A stretch of 64,000 nucleotides of DNA from Gammaproteobacteria bacterium (GCA_029862165.1 JAOTXU010000003.1:124001-188000); one strand, 5' to 3'; counted from the first letter of the stretch, positions 29,832 to 40,991 are shown. Program-made: numbers and translations. Notes: a model not told the origin generated them from the sequence alone.

Positions 29832-29874
29832 GACTCAGCATTCGCCATGAGTTGTCGAGGGGTGAGATCACAAT

Positions 29875-32070
29875 ATGAATGACGTCGGTCCAGCCGGATC
29901 GCACAACTACGGTGAGCGCCGTGGTGAGGTTGATCTACGAGAGCTACTGGCCATATTCGGCGACAGATGGCGCTGGATCGCTGGTTTCTGGGTGATCGCG
30001 GTACTCGCAACCGCGTTTTACGCACTGACCACCACCCCTATTTATCGGACCAATGCGTTGATTCAAGTCGAGGAGAAGAATAGTGGCATGAGCGCGCTTG
30101 GCGATCTTACTTCAGTGCTGGCAGGCAAGACGCAAACCGAGGCTGAGCGCGAAATAATTCGGTCGCGTGCCGTATTGGGCGCTGCGATTGAACGAGAGAG
30201 TCTCCATATCGAGGTCCGTCCCGTATATTTTCCCTTTATTGGTGAGGCACTCGCACGGCGCCATGATCCGCTCGACGGACCAGCGAAGCCTCCATTGGGG
30301 CTGAAAAGTTTCGCCTGGGGTGGTGAACGCATTCAGATCGACCGTCTGGACATTCCGAGAGACTTGCAGGGTCAGGAACTGACCCTGAGCGCACGCAGCA
30401 AAAACGAGTTTGAGCTACTCCTCGAAGAAAACGTGTTACTAAAAGGTAAAGTTGGTGAAGCGGCCGATGGGCGCGGCACATCCGTATTCGTAGCTGAACT
30501 CATAGCGCGCCCTGAAACCCGCTTTCGCCTGGTGCGTCACAACAGGTTGAGTGCGCTCGGTCGGCTGAAGGCTGGGTTGTCCGTGGCAGAGGTTGGCCGG
30601 CAAACCGGGATACTCGAATTGACTCTGGACGGTGCTTCGCCTGATCAAATAGCCGCAACGTTAAACGCGATCGCTTCGATCTATCTTCGGCAAAACGTTG
30701 AGAGGACCTCCGAAGATGCGGCCAAGACACTTACCTTTCTTGATGCGCAATTGCCCGAGCTAAAGAAGCAATTGGACGCGGCCGAAGCCGCGCTGAATCA
30801 GTATCGAGTAACGCAAGGCAGTATTGACTTGAGTCTTGAAGCTCAAAGCCTGCTTGAGCAGATGGCTGAAGTGGAGAGGCAAATATCGGAATTGGAATTG
30901 AAGCAGGCTGAGCTGGGGCAACGCTTTACTGCAGAACACCCGGTAATGGCCGCCGTCCAGCAGCAACGGTCGGAACTGTCAACCATCCGATCGACGATGC
31001 AGGCACAGATACGACAGGTGCCGGAGGCAGAACGGTTTTCTCTCCGTCTTATGCGTGATGTTCAGGTTGCCAATGAGCTTTACATGCTTCTGTTGAATCG
31101 AGCACAGGAATTGAAGGTGGTTAGGGCCGGCACGGTGGGAAATGTCCGAATAATCGATGAAGCTTTTGTTCCGTTGCGTCCCATTAAGCCAAAGAAGGCG
31201 CTTCTCCTCATGTTCGGTTCTGTCCTGGGTGTAATGCTCGGAATGATATTCATTGTTATTAGAGAAGCGCTCAACCCCGCGATTCGGGATCCGGACGAAC
31301 TGGAAAAAATTGGTGGCTTGCCCGTCTATGCGATTATTCCGCACAGTGAGCAGGAGCAAAGCCTCAACGCAAAACTGTCTGAACGCTCTTCCACAGGCCA
31401 GCTTCTCGTTACGGCAAAGTCCGATGATGCTGCCGTTGAGAGTCTCCGGTCGCTGCGAACCAGCCTTGAGTTTCTGTTGATAGATATTGAGCCCAAGATT
31501 GTAACGGTCACCGGGCCTGCGCCGGGGGCCGGCAAATCGTTTGTTACAGCCAACCTTGCCGCCTTGTTTCTGCAAGCCGGGAAAAAAGCGTTGCTTGTGG
31601 ATGCCGATTTACGAAAAGGTCACTTGCACAGGTTGTTTTCGCTGGCGCGTCAGCCTGGTCTCGTTGAAGTGATCTCGTGTCAGCAAACAATCGATGATGC
31701 TATTCGTCGTGTAATAGCCGAGGGGTTGGATTTTATTTCGACCGGCGAAATACCGCCAAATCCCTCGGAGCTGATCACCAGCAGCCAATTCGAAAAGGTC
31801 TTGACGGAGCTGGGGCAGCGCTACGACATCGTCCTAATGGATGCGCCACCGGTACTCGGTGCGGCTGAATCAGCTGCGCTGGCGAGGCTTTCAACGATAA
31901 ATCTGCTGGTTGTACGCAGCGAGCAACAGACGCCGCGTGAGGTGGAGCTCGCTCTGACCATGCTTCGTCAGGCCGGCGCAAACCCGAAGGGTTTCGTTCT
32001 GAACGACTTGCAGAGTTCCAGACGCCATTCCTACGCCGGCTACCACTACTATCGTTATCACAAAGAGTAA
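29875..32070 (+). CDS. Polysaccharide co-polymerase / tyrosine autokinase (Wzc-like BY-kinase)
   Basis: Wzz-like N-term; Walker A GPAPGAGKS, A' LLVDADLRKG, B IVLMDAPPVL; C-terminal Tyr cluster YAGYHYYRYHKE. Confidence 0.95.
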   Translation: MNDVGPAGSHNYGERRGEVDLRELLAIFGDRWRWIAGFWVIAVLATAFYALTTTPIYRTNALIQVEEKNSGMSALGDLTSVLAGKTQTEAEREIIRSRAVLGAAIERESLHIEVRPVYFPFIGEALARRHDPLDGPAKPPLGLKSFAWGGERIQIDRLDIPRDLQGQELTLSARSKNEFELLLEENVLLKGKVGEAADGRGTSVFVAELIARPETRFRLVRHNRLSALGRLKAGLSVAEVGRQTGILELTLDGASPDQIAATLNAIASIYLRQNVERTSEDAAKTLTFLDAQLPELKKQLDAAEAALNQYRVTQGSIDLSLEAQSLLEQMAEVERQISELELKQAELGQRFTAEHPVMAAVQQQRSELSTIRSTMQAQIRQVPEAERFSLRLMRDVQVANELYMLLLNRAQELKVVRAGTVGNVRIIDEAFVPLRPIKPKKALLLMFGSVLGVMLGMIFIVIREALNPAIRDPDELEKIGGLPVYAIIPHSEQEQSLNAKLSERSSTGQLLVTAKSDDAAVESLRSLRTSLEFLLIDIEPKIVTVTGPAPGAGKSFVTANLAALFLQAGKKALLVDADLRKGHLHRLFSLARQPGLVEVISCQQTIDDAIRRVIAEGLDFISTGEIPPNPSELITSSQFEKVLTELGQRYDIVLMDAPPVLGAAESAALARLSTINLLVVRSEQQTPREVELALTMLRQAGANPKGFVLNDLQSSRRHSYAGYHYYRYHKE

Positions 32071-32087
32071 GATATCCGACGTTTTTC

Positions 32088-33200
32088 TTAGTCTTGCAGG
32101 CCGCGGATAAAATTCTGTGCCATTTTTTTCGCACTGAGACGATGACGCACGAGGTTCTGCGCAGCCAATCCCATTGATGTTCGATTAGTGTCATTCAGCA
32201 GGGTCTGCATCGCTTCTGCGAGGAACGACGGCTCTCCCCCCTTGAATGACATGCCGTGCTCCCCATCGCGAAACAAAAGCGCTTCTGGCATATGACCGCT
32301 GGCAGGAGATGAAATGACCGCCGGCAGCGCGTAACAAAAAGCGTGGACCAGTGACAGCCCAACGGCACCACCGTAGACGAAAAGATCCGAGCTGCGCATC
32401 CACAGTCCGATTTGCGCTTCATCGAACACGGGCCCGACAAAAAACACATTGTCCATAACGCCAAGTCTGGCTGCAGTTTTCTTCAGGTCGTCCAGTTCCT
32501 CGCCACCGCCGAGGATCGCCAGACGGATATTGTCTACAGCGCGTAGCTCCGCCAATGCCCGTAGAACCAGGTCGACCCTTGCCTTCTTTGTCAGGCGACC
32601 AATCGTAAGAACCATTTTTTCAGTGCCGAGGCCCAGTCCGGTTTTGAAATTCTCGATTTGGTGCTTGGTCAATGTGTCGCTAACAGCGAGGCACTTTTCC
32701 GTATCGACGGAATTATCAATTCCGACTGCGCGTTTACGCAGTACCGCCGGTAATAGCGGGACCTCCTCCGGGTAGTAGAGAAAAACGCGATGGGCCAGGC
32801 GCATTAGCTGCTTTCTGAGCCAGGCACGCAGCGGACGCGAAGTTGAGGACATTGCGTGGCCCCACCACACGATCTTGATGCCTTTTATCCGTGCAACAAC
32901 AAGTGCCACCAGCGTCGACAGATAGCGCGGATTGCCGTTCACGACAAGTACTTCGGGTGGATCGCGTAGCAGGCGTCTCACCACATTCTTTTGCCACGCA
33001 GCCATCCGGCCAAAAGCTGTCGTCTCGACGAGCTCCACCGGACAATTGATTCCTGCAACGTCACTCTTTGCGCCATCTATAGAAACTTCCGAACAGATGA
33101 GGAGAACGTTAAGCTGTCGAGCCAGCAATTCGAAAAAGGCCCGTCTGTAGTCCGGGCAGGCTGGCTGAACAACTAATACACGCTGTTGCGGTCCTGACAT
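32088..33200 (-). CDS. Glycosyltransferase
   Basis: LTIGRLTKKARVDLVLRALAEL, GGAVGLSLVHAFCYALPAVIS. Confidence 0.82.
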   Translation of the reverse strand: MSGPQQRVLVVQPACPDYRRAFFELLARQLNVLLICSEVSIDGAKSDVAGINCPVELVETTAFGRMAAWQKNVVRRLLRDPPEVLVVNGNPRYLSTLVALVVARIKGIKIVWWGHAMSSTSRPLRAWLRKQLMRLAHRVFLYYPEEVPLLPAVLRKRAVGIDNSVDTEKCLAVSDTLTKHQIENFKTGLGLGTEKMVLTIGRLTKKARVDLVLRALAELRAVDNIRLAILGGGEELDDLKKTAARLGVMDNVFFVGPVFDEAQIGLWMRSSDLFVYGGAVGLSLVHAFCYALPAVISSPASGHMPEALLFRDGEHGMSFKGGEPSFLAEAMQTLLNDTNRTSMGLAAQNLVRHRLSAKKMAQNFIRGLQD

Positions 33201-33215
33201 GGCCGTTTGGAGCCC

Positions 33216-33959
33216 TCAGTGCCCGGAGTGTTTTGTGGACAGGGCAAATGTGTAATTGCAACCGTCCACTGCTATCAGTCTATAACCTGAATCGATCAGG
33301 CTGCTGATTGATTCCCTTATTCTCGTCAAAAAACCGTCATCGATTGGAGTATGCGCCTCATCGTATTCGATACAAATTATTTTGATGTTCAACCGATCAT
33401 AGAGTAGGGATTCAATGACTTTGTACTCCGCACCTTCGATGTCCAATTTCAATAAGTCGATTTGCTTGTGCCCGTTTTCGTTCATAATCTGACTCAGGCG
33501 CAAGCATCGCGCCTCAAAAAACTCATCGCTCTTATGCAGGTTCATTATTGAGTGCGATACGTGTTCGCTATTTGCCGGAGCAAAAAACTTCAAAACAGAA
33601 TCAGAATCCCACAAACCAATCTGGGAAAAATGGAAGCCTTTATAATCGCTGTAATTTTCTTGCACATAATTAACCGCTCTGGGCGTGGGGTCAAACGCGT
33701 ATACAGCACAGTTGTATTTTTCGATTAGTCCGATATCGAACGAAACATCTTCGCCCACACCGCCGCAATAACAGATTGAGTGCTTGTTCAGCACACCGTC
33801 GGGGACTACCCACCCACCGTAGCGCGTGCCTATCCGGGTTAAGGGAATACCACGTGTGATAGGAAATCCAGTTCGCCAGTCACGTCCACGGACAGCGCCA
33901 ACTGCGGTGCGCGTTCTTTTCAAGAGAGCGTTTCGAACCCTTAGCAACAGAGCAAACAT
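33216..33959 (-). CDS. FkbM-family methyltransferase
   Basis: CYCGGVGEDVSFDIGLI, YAFDPTPRAVNYV, IDLLKLDIEGAEYKVIESLL. Confidence 0.85.
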   Translation of the reverse strand: MFALLLRVRNALLKRTRTAVGAVRGRDWRTGFPITRGIPLTRIGTRYGGWVVPDGVLNKHSICYCGGVGEDVSFDIGLIEKYNCAVYAFDPTPRAVNYVQENYSDYKGFHFSQIGLWDSDSVLKFFAPANSEHVSHSIMNLHKSDEFFEARCLRLSQIMNENGHKQIDLLKLDIEGAEYKVIESLLYDRLNIKIICIEYDEAHTPIDDGFLTRIRESISSLIDSGYRLIAVDGCNYTFALSTKHSGH

Positions 33960-34240
33960 CGGCTAATCCTTCGATTATAGTGGGATCGCTGACCGATCCA
34001 CATCGGGAGTATTGGCGTTGGGGCGGTAAAAATGGAACCGCGAGCAGGAGATGGCTTCGATATGGTTGTTTTGCCCACAAACAGGTCTGGTGTATGGCTC
34101 TGGAGCATCAACAGTGGTGGATCATTGTGCCGCCGGCCCGTAGGCGTGACAAGCCAGGCACGCCGGGGAGATGTTTGCCTTGGCGACGTTAGGTACCGCC
34201 TGTGACATAATTTGATCCTCTTTCAAAGCGCCAGCATCGC

Positions 34241-35383
34241 GTGAATCCGGAAAAACAACGTCTATTAATCGTGAGCCCGACGCCGCCACCGGTGTCAGGA
34301 CCGGAAGTGATGACGCAGCACCTGCTCAACTCCAGTCTGCGGGATAAATACGAGCTGGTTCACTACAACATCAGTAAGAATCGCGGTATCGAAAAGAAGG
34401 CCAGATTCGACACCGTCAATGTGTTCTTCGGGATTGTGCAGCCGTTCGTTCTGGCGTGGATTTTGCTGACACGGCGGCCAGCGGCCATGTATACGAACCT
34501 GGCTCAGAATCTCGGCGGGGTTTTGCGGTACACCTCTTTTATATGGATAGCACGCCTTTTCCGAATCCCGGTCGTGACGCGCGTCATGGGTGACGGTTTT
34601 GGGCATTTCTACCAGCGCACACGTTTGAAGTGGCTGGTCGATGCGACCGTAAAGCGCATCGACCGGGTGATCGTCCGTGCTGAGCTTTTAAAAGAACAAT
34701 TTGAAGGCATTATCCCGATGGATAAGTTGCGCGTGATATATAGCGGAATCGCCGTCGAGGAGTTCGAGCGTACGGATCTCAAGGAAGAGCGCGCCGACGT
34801 CTTTAACGTCCTGTTCGTCGGTTACCTTAGTCAGGCAAAAGGGGCATTCGATTTGCTGCGTGCAATTCCCGATGTCGTCAAAGAAGAACCGCACACAAAG
34901 TTTCGCTTCATGGGCGCGCGGCTCACTGAAGAGCGAAACATCGTCTATATCGACGGAGTCGAGCGGCCTCAGAACGAAGTCCTGGACGAGCTGATAAACA
35001 ACGACTCAGTGCGGGAGCATGTCGAATTCCTGGGTATCCTGCAGGGAACTGAAAAAGTGCGGGAATTTCTCAACGCAGACGTGCTAGTGTTTCCGTCCCA
35101 TTCTGAGGCCTTTCCTACTGTGGTGCTGGAGGCAATGGCGGCCGGGTTGCCGATTATTTCGACGCCTGTCGGCGTATTGCCGGAAGCATTTGATGAGCGC
35201 AGTATTATCTTTAATGATCCTGGTGATGTAGAGGCGCTGAAGACCTCTATCCTGAGGATCACGCGCGATGCGGAGTTGAGGCGGACAATGGGCCGCTACA
35301 ACTACGAAGAAGCGCGAAGGAATTATACGGTGGACTGTTACGGCGAGCGGCTTAAATCGCTATTCGATGAGTTGTTGGCTTAG
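34241..35383 (+). CDS. Glycosyltransferase family 4
   Basis: VLFVGYLSQAKGAFDLLRAI, FPSHSEAFPTVVLEAMAAGLPIISTPVG. Confidence 0.9.
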   Translation: MNPEKQRLLIVSPTPPPVSGPEVMTQHLLNSSLRDKYELVHYNISKNRGIEKKARFDTVNVFFGIVQPFVLAWILLTRRPAAMYTNLAQNLGGVLRYTSFIWIARLFRIPVVTRVMGDGFGHFYQRTRLKWLVDATVKRIDRVIVRAELLKEQFEGIIPMDKLRVIYSGIAVEEFERTDLKEERADVFNVLFVGYLSQAKGAFDLLRAIPDVVKEEPHTKFRFMGARLTEERNIVYIDGVERPQNEVLDELINNDSVREHVEFLGILQGTEKVREFLNADVLVFPSHSEAFPTVVLEAMAAGLPIISTPVGVLPEAFDERSIIFNDPGDVEALKTSILRITRDAELRRTMGRYNYEEARRNYTVDCYGERLKSLFDELLA

Positions 35384-35422
35384 TTTCTAAGGGCTCAAGC
35401 GAGAGTGCAAAAAAGGAAAAAA

Positions 35423-36115
35423 ATGAAGATACTCGAGACAGATAGACGCCTCCTCGAAGTACGATCGGCTGAAGAACGTGTCGCATGGATTCTGCAACAT
35501 TGTGGCGGGCGGGCCATTGTGTCCACAAGTTTTGGTATCCAAAGTGCTGTCTTGTTGCACATGGTCGCAGCGCAGCGACCGGATGTTCCTGTCGTGTTCA
35601 TTGACACAGGATTTCTCTTCGACGAAACCTACCGTTTCGCAGCGGAACTGGAACAACAACTCGGCCTGAACGTCAGGGTCTATAAACCTGCGCTGTCGCC
35701 GCAACAATTGGTTGAATCGCACGGCGAGCTTTGGGCGGCTGGTGAAGACGGTCTTGCTCAGTACAACCAGATCGTAAAGGTCGAGCCGATGCAGCGGGCG
35801 ATCAAAGAACTGCGTCCGTTAGCATGGCTGTCGGGAGTACGGCGCCTGCAGGCATCTTCCCGGTCCAACCGGCCGGTGAGCGATGAGCAGTGGGGGGTTG
35901 CCAAGATGTATCCGCTGATCGACTGGACCGACCGGGACGTTTATCGCTACCTCAAGAAGCACGACTTGTCGTACCATCCCCTGTGGGAGCAAGGCTACGT
36001 GTCGGTCGGTGATTACCACAGCTCCAAACCGTTGACCGCAGGTGCCGATCATGAGGCCACGCGCTTTGGCGGAACGAAGCGGGAATGCGGATTGCACCAA
36101 GAAAACGCCAAATGA
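35423..36115 (+). CDS. cysH: Phosphoadenosine phosphosulfate (PAPS) reductase
   Basis: IVSTSFGIQSAVLLHM, VFIDTGFLFDETY, catalytic KRECGLH near C-term; lacks the extra CC...CxxC cysteines of Fe-S APS reductases. Confidence 0.93.
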   Translation: MKILETDRRLLEVRSAEERVAWILQHCGGRAIVSTSFGIQSAVLLHMVAAQRPDVPVVFIDTGFLFDETYRFAAELEQQLGLNVRVYKPALSPQQLVESHGELWAAGEDGLAQYNQIVKVEPMQRAIKELRPLAWLSGVRRLQASSRSNRPVSDEQWGVAKMYPLIDWTDRDVYRYLKKHDLSYHPLWEQGYVSVGDYHSSKPLTAGADHEATRFGGTKRECGLHQENAK

Positions 36116-37197
36116 ATTTTCTCACAAACAAACGCATTTTTATCACCGGCTGCTGTGGGACGGTCGGCGCGGAGCTATTGTCGCGTCTGAACTCGGACGA
36201 GTTTCAGCCCCTTGAGATCGTCGGTCTGGATAACTATGAGAGTGGGCTGTTTTACCTGGAACAACGATACGTCGGTACCCCAAACACAAGCTTCTTTTTG
36301 GGCGACGTGCGCGACTATCAGGCTCTTAATCGCCTCATGCGCAACATTGACGTGGTTTTTCATACCGCAGCCCTGAAGCACGTTTCATTATGCGAGCGCG
36401 CGCCGTTTGACGCTGTGCAGTCTAATATTCAAGGCGTTCAGAATGTTGCGCAGGCCGCGGCCGCCAATGGCGTCGAGTGCGTGTTGTTCACCAGCTCCGA
36501 CAAGGCGGTGAACCCAACCAATGTTATGGGAACCTCGAAATTGATGGGCGAGCGGCTGATTACGGCTGCGAATAACACCAGGCGCGGTAGCGGCCCGGTT
36601 CTGGGTTCTACGCGTTTTGGAAACGTTCTGGGTTCGAGTGGATCTGTCGTGCCGGTATTCCGGCGGCAGATTGCGGCGGGTGGGCCGGTCACGCTGACCG
36701 ATCCGCGTATGACACGCTTTGTAATGACCATCGGCCAGGCGGCAAGCCTCGTTCTGGAATCGGCAGAATTGGTCCGCGGCGGTGAAGTTTTTATTACCAA
36801 GATGCCCGTGATTCGGATCGAGGACCTCGCGCGGGTCATGATCCGTGAATTGGCGCCGATCTATGGTCACGATCCTGCGAAGATCGAGACTGAAATCATT
36901 GGCACCAAGCCGGGGGAGAAACTATACGAGGAGCTGATGAGCGAGGAAGAGACTCGCCGTGCGATGGAGTTGGAGAACTATTTCGCGGTGTTGCCTGCTT
37001 ATCGCGGTATCTACCAAAAGATCGATTACAGTTATGACGGTGTAGTGAGAGACACGGTCAGCAAACCCTACAATTCGAGTGCCGAAACGCCGATGAGCGA
37101 GGAAGAACTGACGCGCTTCATGCACGATAGCGCGCTACTCGATGATGGCGACGGTGACCGTCAGTTGCCGCCCAAGCGCTTCTGGCCGGGCGACTGA
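36112..37197 (+). CDS. Nucleotide-sugar 4,6-dehydratase/epimerase, CapD/PseB-like
   Basis: ATGA overlap with cysH; FITGCCGTVGAEL, HTAALKHVSLCERAPFDAVQSN, SSDKAVNPTNVMGTSKLMGE, GTKPGEKLYEEL. Confidence 0.88.
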   Translation: MNFLTNKRIFITGCCGTVGAELLSRLNSDEFQPLEIVGLDNYESGLFYLEQRYVGTPNTSFFLGDVRDYQALNRLMRNIDVVFHTAALKHVSLCERAPFDAVQSNIQGVQNVAQAAAANGVECVLFTSSDKAVNPTNVMGTSKLMGERLITAANNTRRGSGPVLGSTRFGNVLGSSGSVVPVFRRQIAAGGPVTLTDPRMTRFVMTIGQAASLVLESAELVRGGEVFITKMPVIRIEDLARVMIRELAPIYGHDPAKIETEIIGTKPGEKLYEELMSEEETRRAMELENYFAVLPAYRGIYQKIDYSYDGVVRDTVSKPYNSSAETPMSEEELTRFMHDSALLDDGDGDRQLPPKRFWPGD

Positions 37198-37213
37198 CCA
37201 ACGAACCGGGCCG

Positions 37214-38371
37214 ATGAAGATACTGATACTAGGCGGCGATGGTTACCTCGGTTGGCCGACCGCGATGAACCTTAGTGCTCACGGGCACGAGGTGGCGGTG
37301 CTGGATAATTACTTGCGCCGCAAGTTAGCGACCGAAGAAGAGTCAGGACCGCTATATGATTTGCCGGAGCTGGCCGAGCGTTGCCGGTTGTGGCAAGCGC
37401 ATTCCGGAAAAGAGATTACTTCGTACATTGGCGATCTCTGCGATTGGGATTTTGTTGCAGGCGTATTCCAGACGTTCACGCCCGAAGCGGTCGTGCACTA
37501 TGCTGAGCAACCTTCGGCGCCTTACTCAATGTTACGCCGTAGTGCGGCGACTTTGACAATCAACAATAATCTTTTAGCCACCGCCAATACGATCTTCGCG
37601 GTACGCGCGTTTTGCCCCGATGCCCATATAGTGAAGTTGGGGACAATGGGCGAGTACGGAACGCCAAACATCGACATCGAGGAAGGCTGGCTGGATGTCG
37701 AGCACAAGGGTCGCAAGCATAAATTCCTCTACCCGCGGCAGGCAGGCAGCCTTTATCACACGACCAAAGTGATGGACACAGATTTGCTGTGGTTTTATGT
37801 GCGGATGTGGGACTTGAGGGTTACGGATCTCATGCAAGGACCGGTCTACGGAATGATGACCGATGAAAACGAGGGACAACCGGATCTTTATCCGCACTTT
37901 GCCTATGACGAGATATTTGGAACGGTACTGAACCGTTTCGTCGTACAGGCAGTGGCGAATTACCCGCTTACCGTCTATGGGAAAGGCGGACAGACTCGTG
38001 GATATCTGAATATCAAAGACACGCTGAACTGCATCCGGCTTTCAGTCGAAACCCCGGCAGACGCCGGCGAGCTGCGGATCTTTAATCAGTTTGTCGAGAC
38101 TTTCTCGGTCAACGACCTGGCGGGACGCGTGAAATCGGCCGGTGAGCAATTGGGGCTTGATGTGGAAATCAAAAGCATCGACAACCCGCGCAAAGAGATG
38201 GAAGAGCACTACTACAACCCGGCTCACACGGGCCTGCTCGATCTCGGGCTCGAGCCGCATTTTCTCACCGAGGAAGTGTTGCAGGGAATTTTTGCAGTCG
38301 TTCTGCAACACAAGGACCGAATTTCGGATGACTGTATTTTCCGTGGCGTGAAGTGGTCAAGAACTGGTTGA
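37214..38371 (+). CDS. UDP-sulfoquinovose synthase (SQD1-like)
   Basis: GGDGYLGWPTA, AEQPSAPYSM, IVKLGTMGEYGTPNIDIEEG, YHTTK, YDEIFGTVLNRFVVQA...LTVYGKGGQTRGYLNIKDT, EEHYYNPAHTGLLDLGLEPH match SQD1-family blocks. Confidence 0.92.
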   Translation: MKILILGGDGYLGWPTAMNLSAHGHEVAVLDNYLRRKLATEEESGPLYDLPELAERCRLWQAHSGKEITSYIGDLCDWDFVAGVFQTFTPEAVVHYAEQPSAPYSMLRRSAATLTINNNLLATANTIFAVRAFCPDAHIVKLGTMGEYGTPNIDIEEGWLDVEHKGRKHKFLYPRQAGSLYHTTKVMDTDLLWFYVRMWDLRVTDLMQGPVYGMMTDENEGQPDLYPHFAYDEIFGTVLNRFVVQAVANYPLTVYGKGGQTRGYLNIKDTLNCIRLSVETPADAGELRIFNQFVETFSVNDLAGRVKSAGEQLGLDVEIKSIDNPRKEMEEHYYNPAHTGLLDLGLEPHFLTEEVLQGIFAVVLQHKDRISDDCIFRGVKWSRTG

Positions 38372-39327
38372 TCACCGGCGGTTGCGGGTTCATCGGTTTG
38401 AACCTAGTGCGGCGGCTCATAAAAGAGCCGGACGTGCGGGTGCGCGTGCTTGACAACCTCTCGGTTGGGACCGCCGACGATTTACGACGGGTCAGCGAAT
38501 TTCGTGAGTTGCCTGTTGCGCAGTCGCCTTTTGGCGACGGTGTGGCGCTGATGGTGGGGGATATTCTCGACGATAACGTCGTTGAGGCCGCCAGCGAGGG
38601 TGCAGACGTTGTCGTGCATTTGGCTGCCAATACCGGAGTCGGTCCCTCAGTAGAGGATCCACGTGCCGACTGCCGGACGAATGTCACTGGGACTCTCAAT
38701 ACTTTGGACGCGGCCCGGCACGCTGGTGTGACACGTTTCGTGTTTGCTTCCAGTGGTGCACCAGTTGGTGAATGCGAGCCACCGATACACGAGGAAATGG
38801 TGCCGCATCCAGTCTCGCCCTACGGCGCCAGCAAACTGGCCGGCGAGGCGTATTGCTCGGCCTACTTTCGTACTTTTGGGCTCGAAACCGTGGCGCTGCG
38901 ATTTGGTAACGTTTACGGGCCGTATTCGGGCAAAAAGTCGAGCGTAGTTGCCAAGTTCATCCGGCAGGTCGAATCGGGCGAGACACTGGAAATCTACGGT
39001 GACGGTAAGCAGACGCGCGACTTCATTTTCGTGGAAGACATCGTCGATGCAATCGTACTCGCGGTGCGATGCGACGATATCGGCGGTGAGATATTTCAGA
39101 TTGCCACCAACCGCGAATCGACTATTCTGGAACTGATCGATCAATTATTGCCCATCATGCGTGACGCCGGTTTCGGCGATGTAAAAATCGAGCATGGACA
39201 GCAGCGGCCTGGCGACGTGCGTCGTAATTTCAGCGATACGACGAAGGCACGGGAACAACTCGGTTGGCAATCGGAGACGCTGTTGGCAACGGGCCTGCGT
39301 CGCACCGTGGATTGGTTTGTCGGCTAA
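38353..39327 (+). CDS. NAD-dependent sugar epimerase/dehydratase
   Basis: [44 protein letters not shown] start overlapping the SQD1-like gene. Confidence 0.9.
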   Translation: MVKNWLITGGCGFIGLNLVRRLIKEPDVRVRVLDNLSVGTADDLRRVSEFRELPVAQSPFGDGVALMVGDILDDNVVEAASEGADVVVHLAANTGVGPSVEDPRADCRTNVTGTLNTLDAARHAGVTRFVFASSGAPVGECEPPIHEEMVPHPVSPYGASKLAGEAYCSAYFRTFGLETVALRFGNVYGPYSGKKSSVVAKFIRQVESGETLEIYGDGKQTRDFIFVEDIVDAIVLAVRCDDIGGEIFQIATNRESTILELIDQLLPIMRDAGFGDVKIEHGQQRPGDVRRNFSDTTKAREQLGWQSETLLATGLRRTVDWFVG

Positions 39328-40991
39328 ATGTCGGTTAGCGCACCGGTCGAAGCACTGCCGACGAGTCTCGCGTATTTTCCCAGCACACCGCGGCGTTCCA
39401 GCGCCGGTGCCGTCCAGGCTGCGCGTCGTACTGCGAGTAATTGTTCAGAAATATCGAGGGTAATTGTTCGGGCTACCGCATCGATAGTGATCTGGTCGCC
39501 ATTTTCGACCAGCGCCAACGGGCCACCGACCGCTGCCTCGGGCGCAACATGACCGACGACAAATCCGTGACTTCCACCTGAAAAACGTCCGTCAGTAATC
39601 AACGCAACCGAATCGCCCAAACCCTTGCCAACGAGAGCGGAGGTCGGGCTGAGCATTTCTCGCATACCCGGTCCGCCTTTGGGGCCTTCATGACGAATTA
39701 CGACAACGTCGCCCGCGACGACCGTCCCGTCGAGTATGGCCGACAGGGCCGACTCCTCGGACTCAAACACGCGTGCCGAACCGGTGAATTGCACTCCCTC
39801 TTTGCCGGTTATCTTTGCGACCGCGCCCTCGGGTGCCAGGTTGCCGTAGAGAATGATCAGATGGCTGTCTTTTTTTATCGGATTGGAAAGAGGCCGGATT
39901 ATTTCCTGGCCATCGGGATAGGGCGCCGTGTCGCGTAAGTCTTCGGCGAGTGTATTGCCGGTCACAGTGAGACAGTCGCCATGCAAGAGACCAGCATCGA
40001 GCAGGGTTTTCATCAATGGCCGAATTCCGCCGATTGCGATCAATTCCGACATCAGGAAACGCCCACTCGGTTTGAGATCGGCCAGTACCGGCACACGGCG
40101 GCCAATTCGCGTGAAGTCATCCAGACTCAGTTCGACACCACCCGATGCGGCCATAGCCAGCAAATGTAGCACTGCGTTTGTCGAGCCACCGAGCGCAATC
40201 ACAACAGTAATCGCGTTCTCATAAGACTCCCGGCTAAGAATCTTTGACGGCCGGATATCGTTTTCGAGCAAATGACAGATCGCCGCGCCGGCGCGCTGGC
40301 AGTCATCTGTCTTGTTGGACGAAACCGCTTCCTGGGCCGAACTGTTCGGCAGGCTCAGACCCAATGCCTCGATGGCCGACGCCATAGTGTTAGCCGTATA
40401 CATGCCACCACATGAGCCGGGGCCTGGAATAGCGGTTCTCTCGACTTCGGTGAGCTGCGCATCGGAGACCTTTCCGCCGGCATGTCCGCCGACAGCCTCG
40501 AATACAGAAACGATGTCCCGCTGACCGGCACCGGGCCGAATCGTGCCTCCATATATAAAGATGGCCGGCCGGTCCAGCCGCGCCATGGCCATGACGCAGG
40601 CTGGCATGTTCTTGTCACAGCCACCGATTGCGATGATGCCGTCGAAGCCTTCGGCCGCGGCCACCGTCTCGATCGAATCGGCGATCACTTCGCGTGACAC
40701 CAGTGAATAACGCATCCCCGGCGTGCCCATAGAGATTCCATCGGACACCGTTATTGTGTTAAAAATCAGGCTCTTGCCACCAGCGGTGTCGACCGATTCG
40801 GCTGCCACCCGGGCCAGTCCGTCGATATGCATGTTGCAGGGCGTGACCATGCTCCAGGTTGATGCAATACCGACCTGTGGCCGGCTGAAATCGTCATCGC
40901 TAAAGCCCACCGCTCGTAGCATCGAGCGGCTCGGGGCCCGGTCGAGGCCATCGACGACGACCCGGGAATATTTGCGTTTATCTGCTGCCAT
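39324..40991 (-). CDS. ilvD: Dihydroxy-acid dehydratase
   Basis: [74 protein letters not shown]. Confidence 0.97.
   Translation of the reverse strand: MAADKRKYSRVVVDGLDRAPSRSMLRAVGFSDDDFSRPQVGIASTWSMVTPCNMHIDGLARVAAESVDTAGGKSLIFNTITVSDGISMGTPGMRYSLVSREVIADSIETVAAAEGFDGIIAIGGCDKNMPACVMAMARLDRPAIFIYGGTIRPGAGQRDIVSVFEAVGGHAGGKVSDAQLTEVERTAIPGPGSCGGMYTANTMASAIEALGLSLPNSSAQEAVSSNKTDDCQRAGAAICHLLENDIRPSKILSRESYENAITVVIALGGSTNAVLHLLAMAASGGVELSLDDFTRIGRRVPVLADLKPSGRFLMSELIAIGGIRPLMKTLLDAGLLHGDCLTVTGNTLAEDLRDTAPYPDGQEIIRPLSNPIKKDSHLIILYGNLAPEGAVAKITGKEGVQFTGSARVFESEESALSAILDGTVVAGDVVVIRHEGPKGGPGMREMLSPTSALVGKGLGDSVALITDGRFSGGSHGFVVGHVAPEAAVGGPLALVENGDQITIDAVARTITLDISEQLLAVRRAAWTAPALERRGVLGKYARLVGSASTGALTDI

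Noticed and set aside
33980-34192. 70-aa ORF between the divergent FkbM and glycosyltransferase genes
   Set aside because: No SD, biased composition, no recognisable family; probably promoter region.
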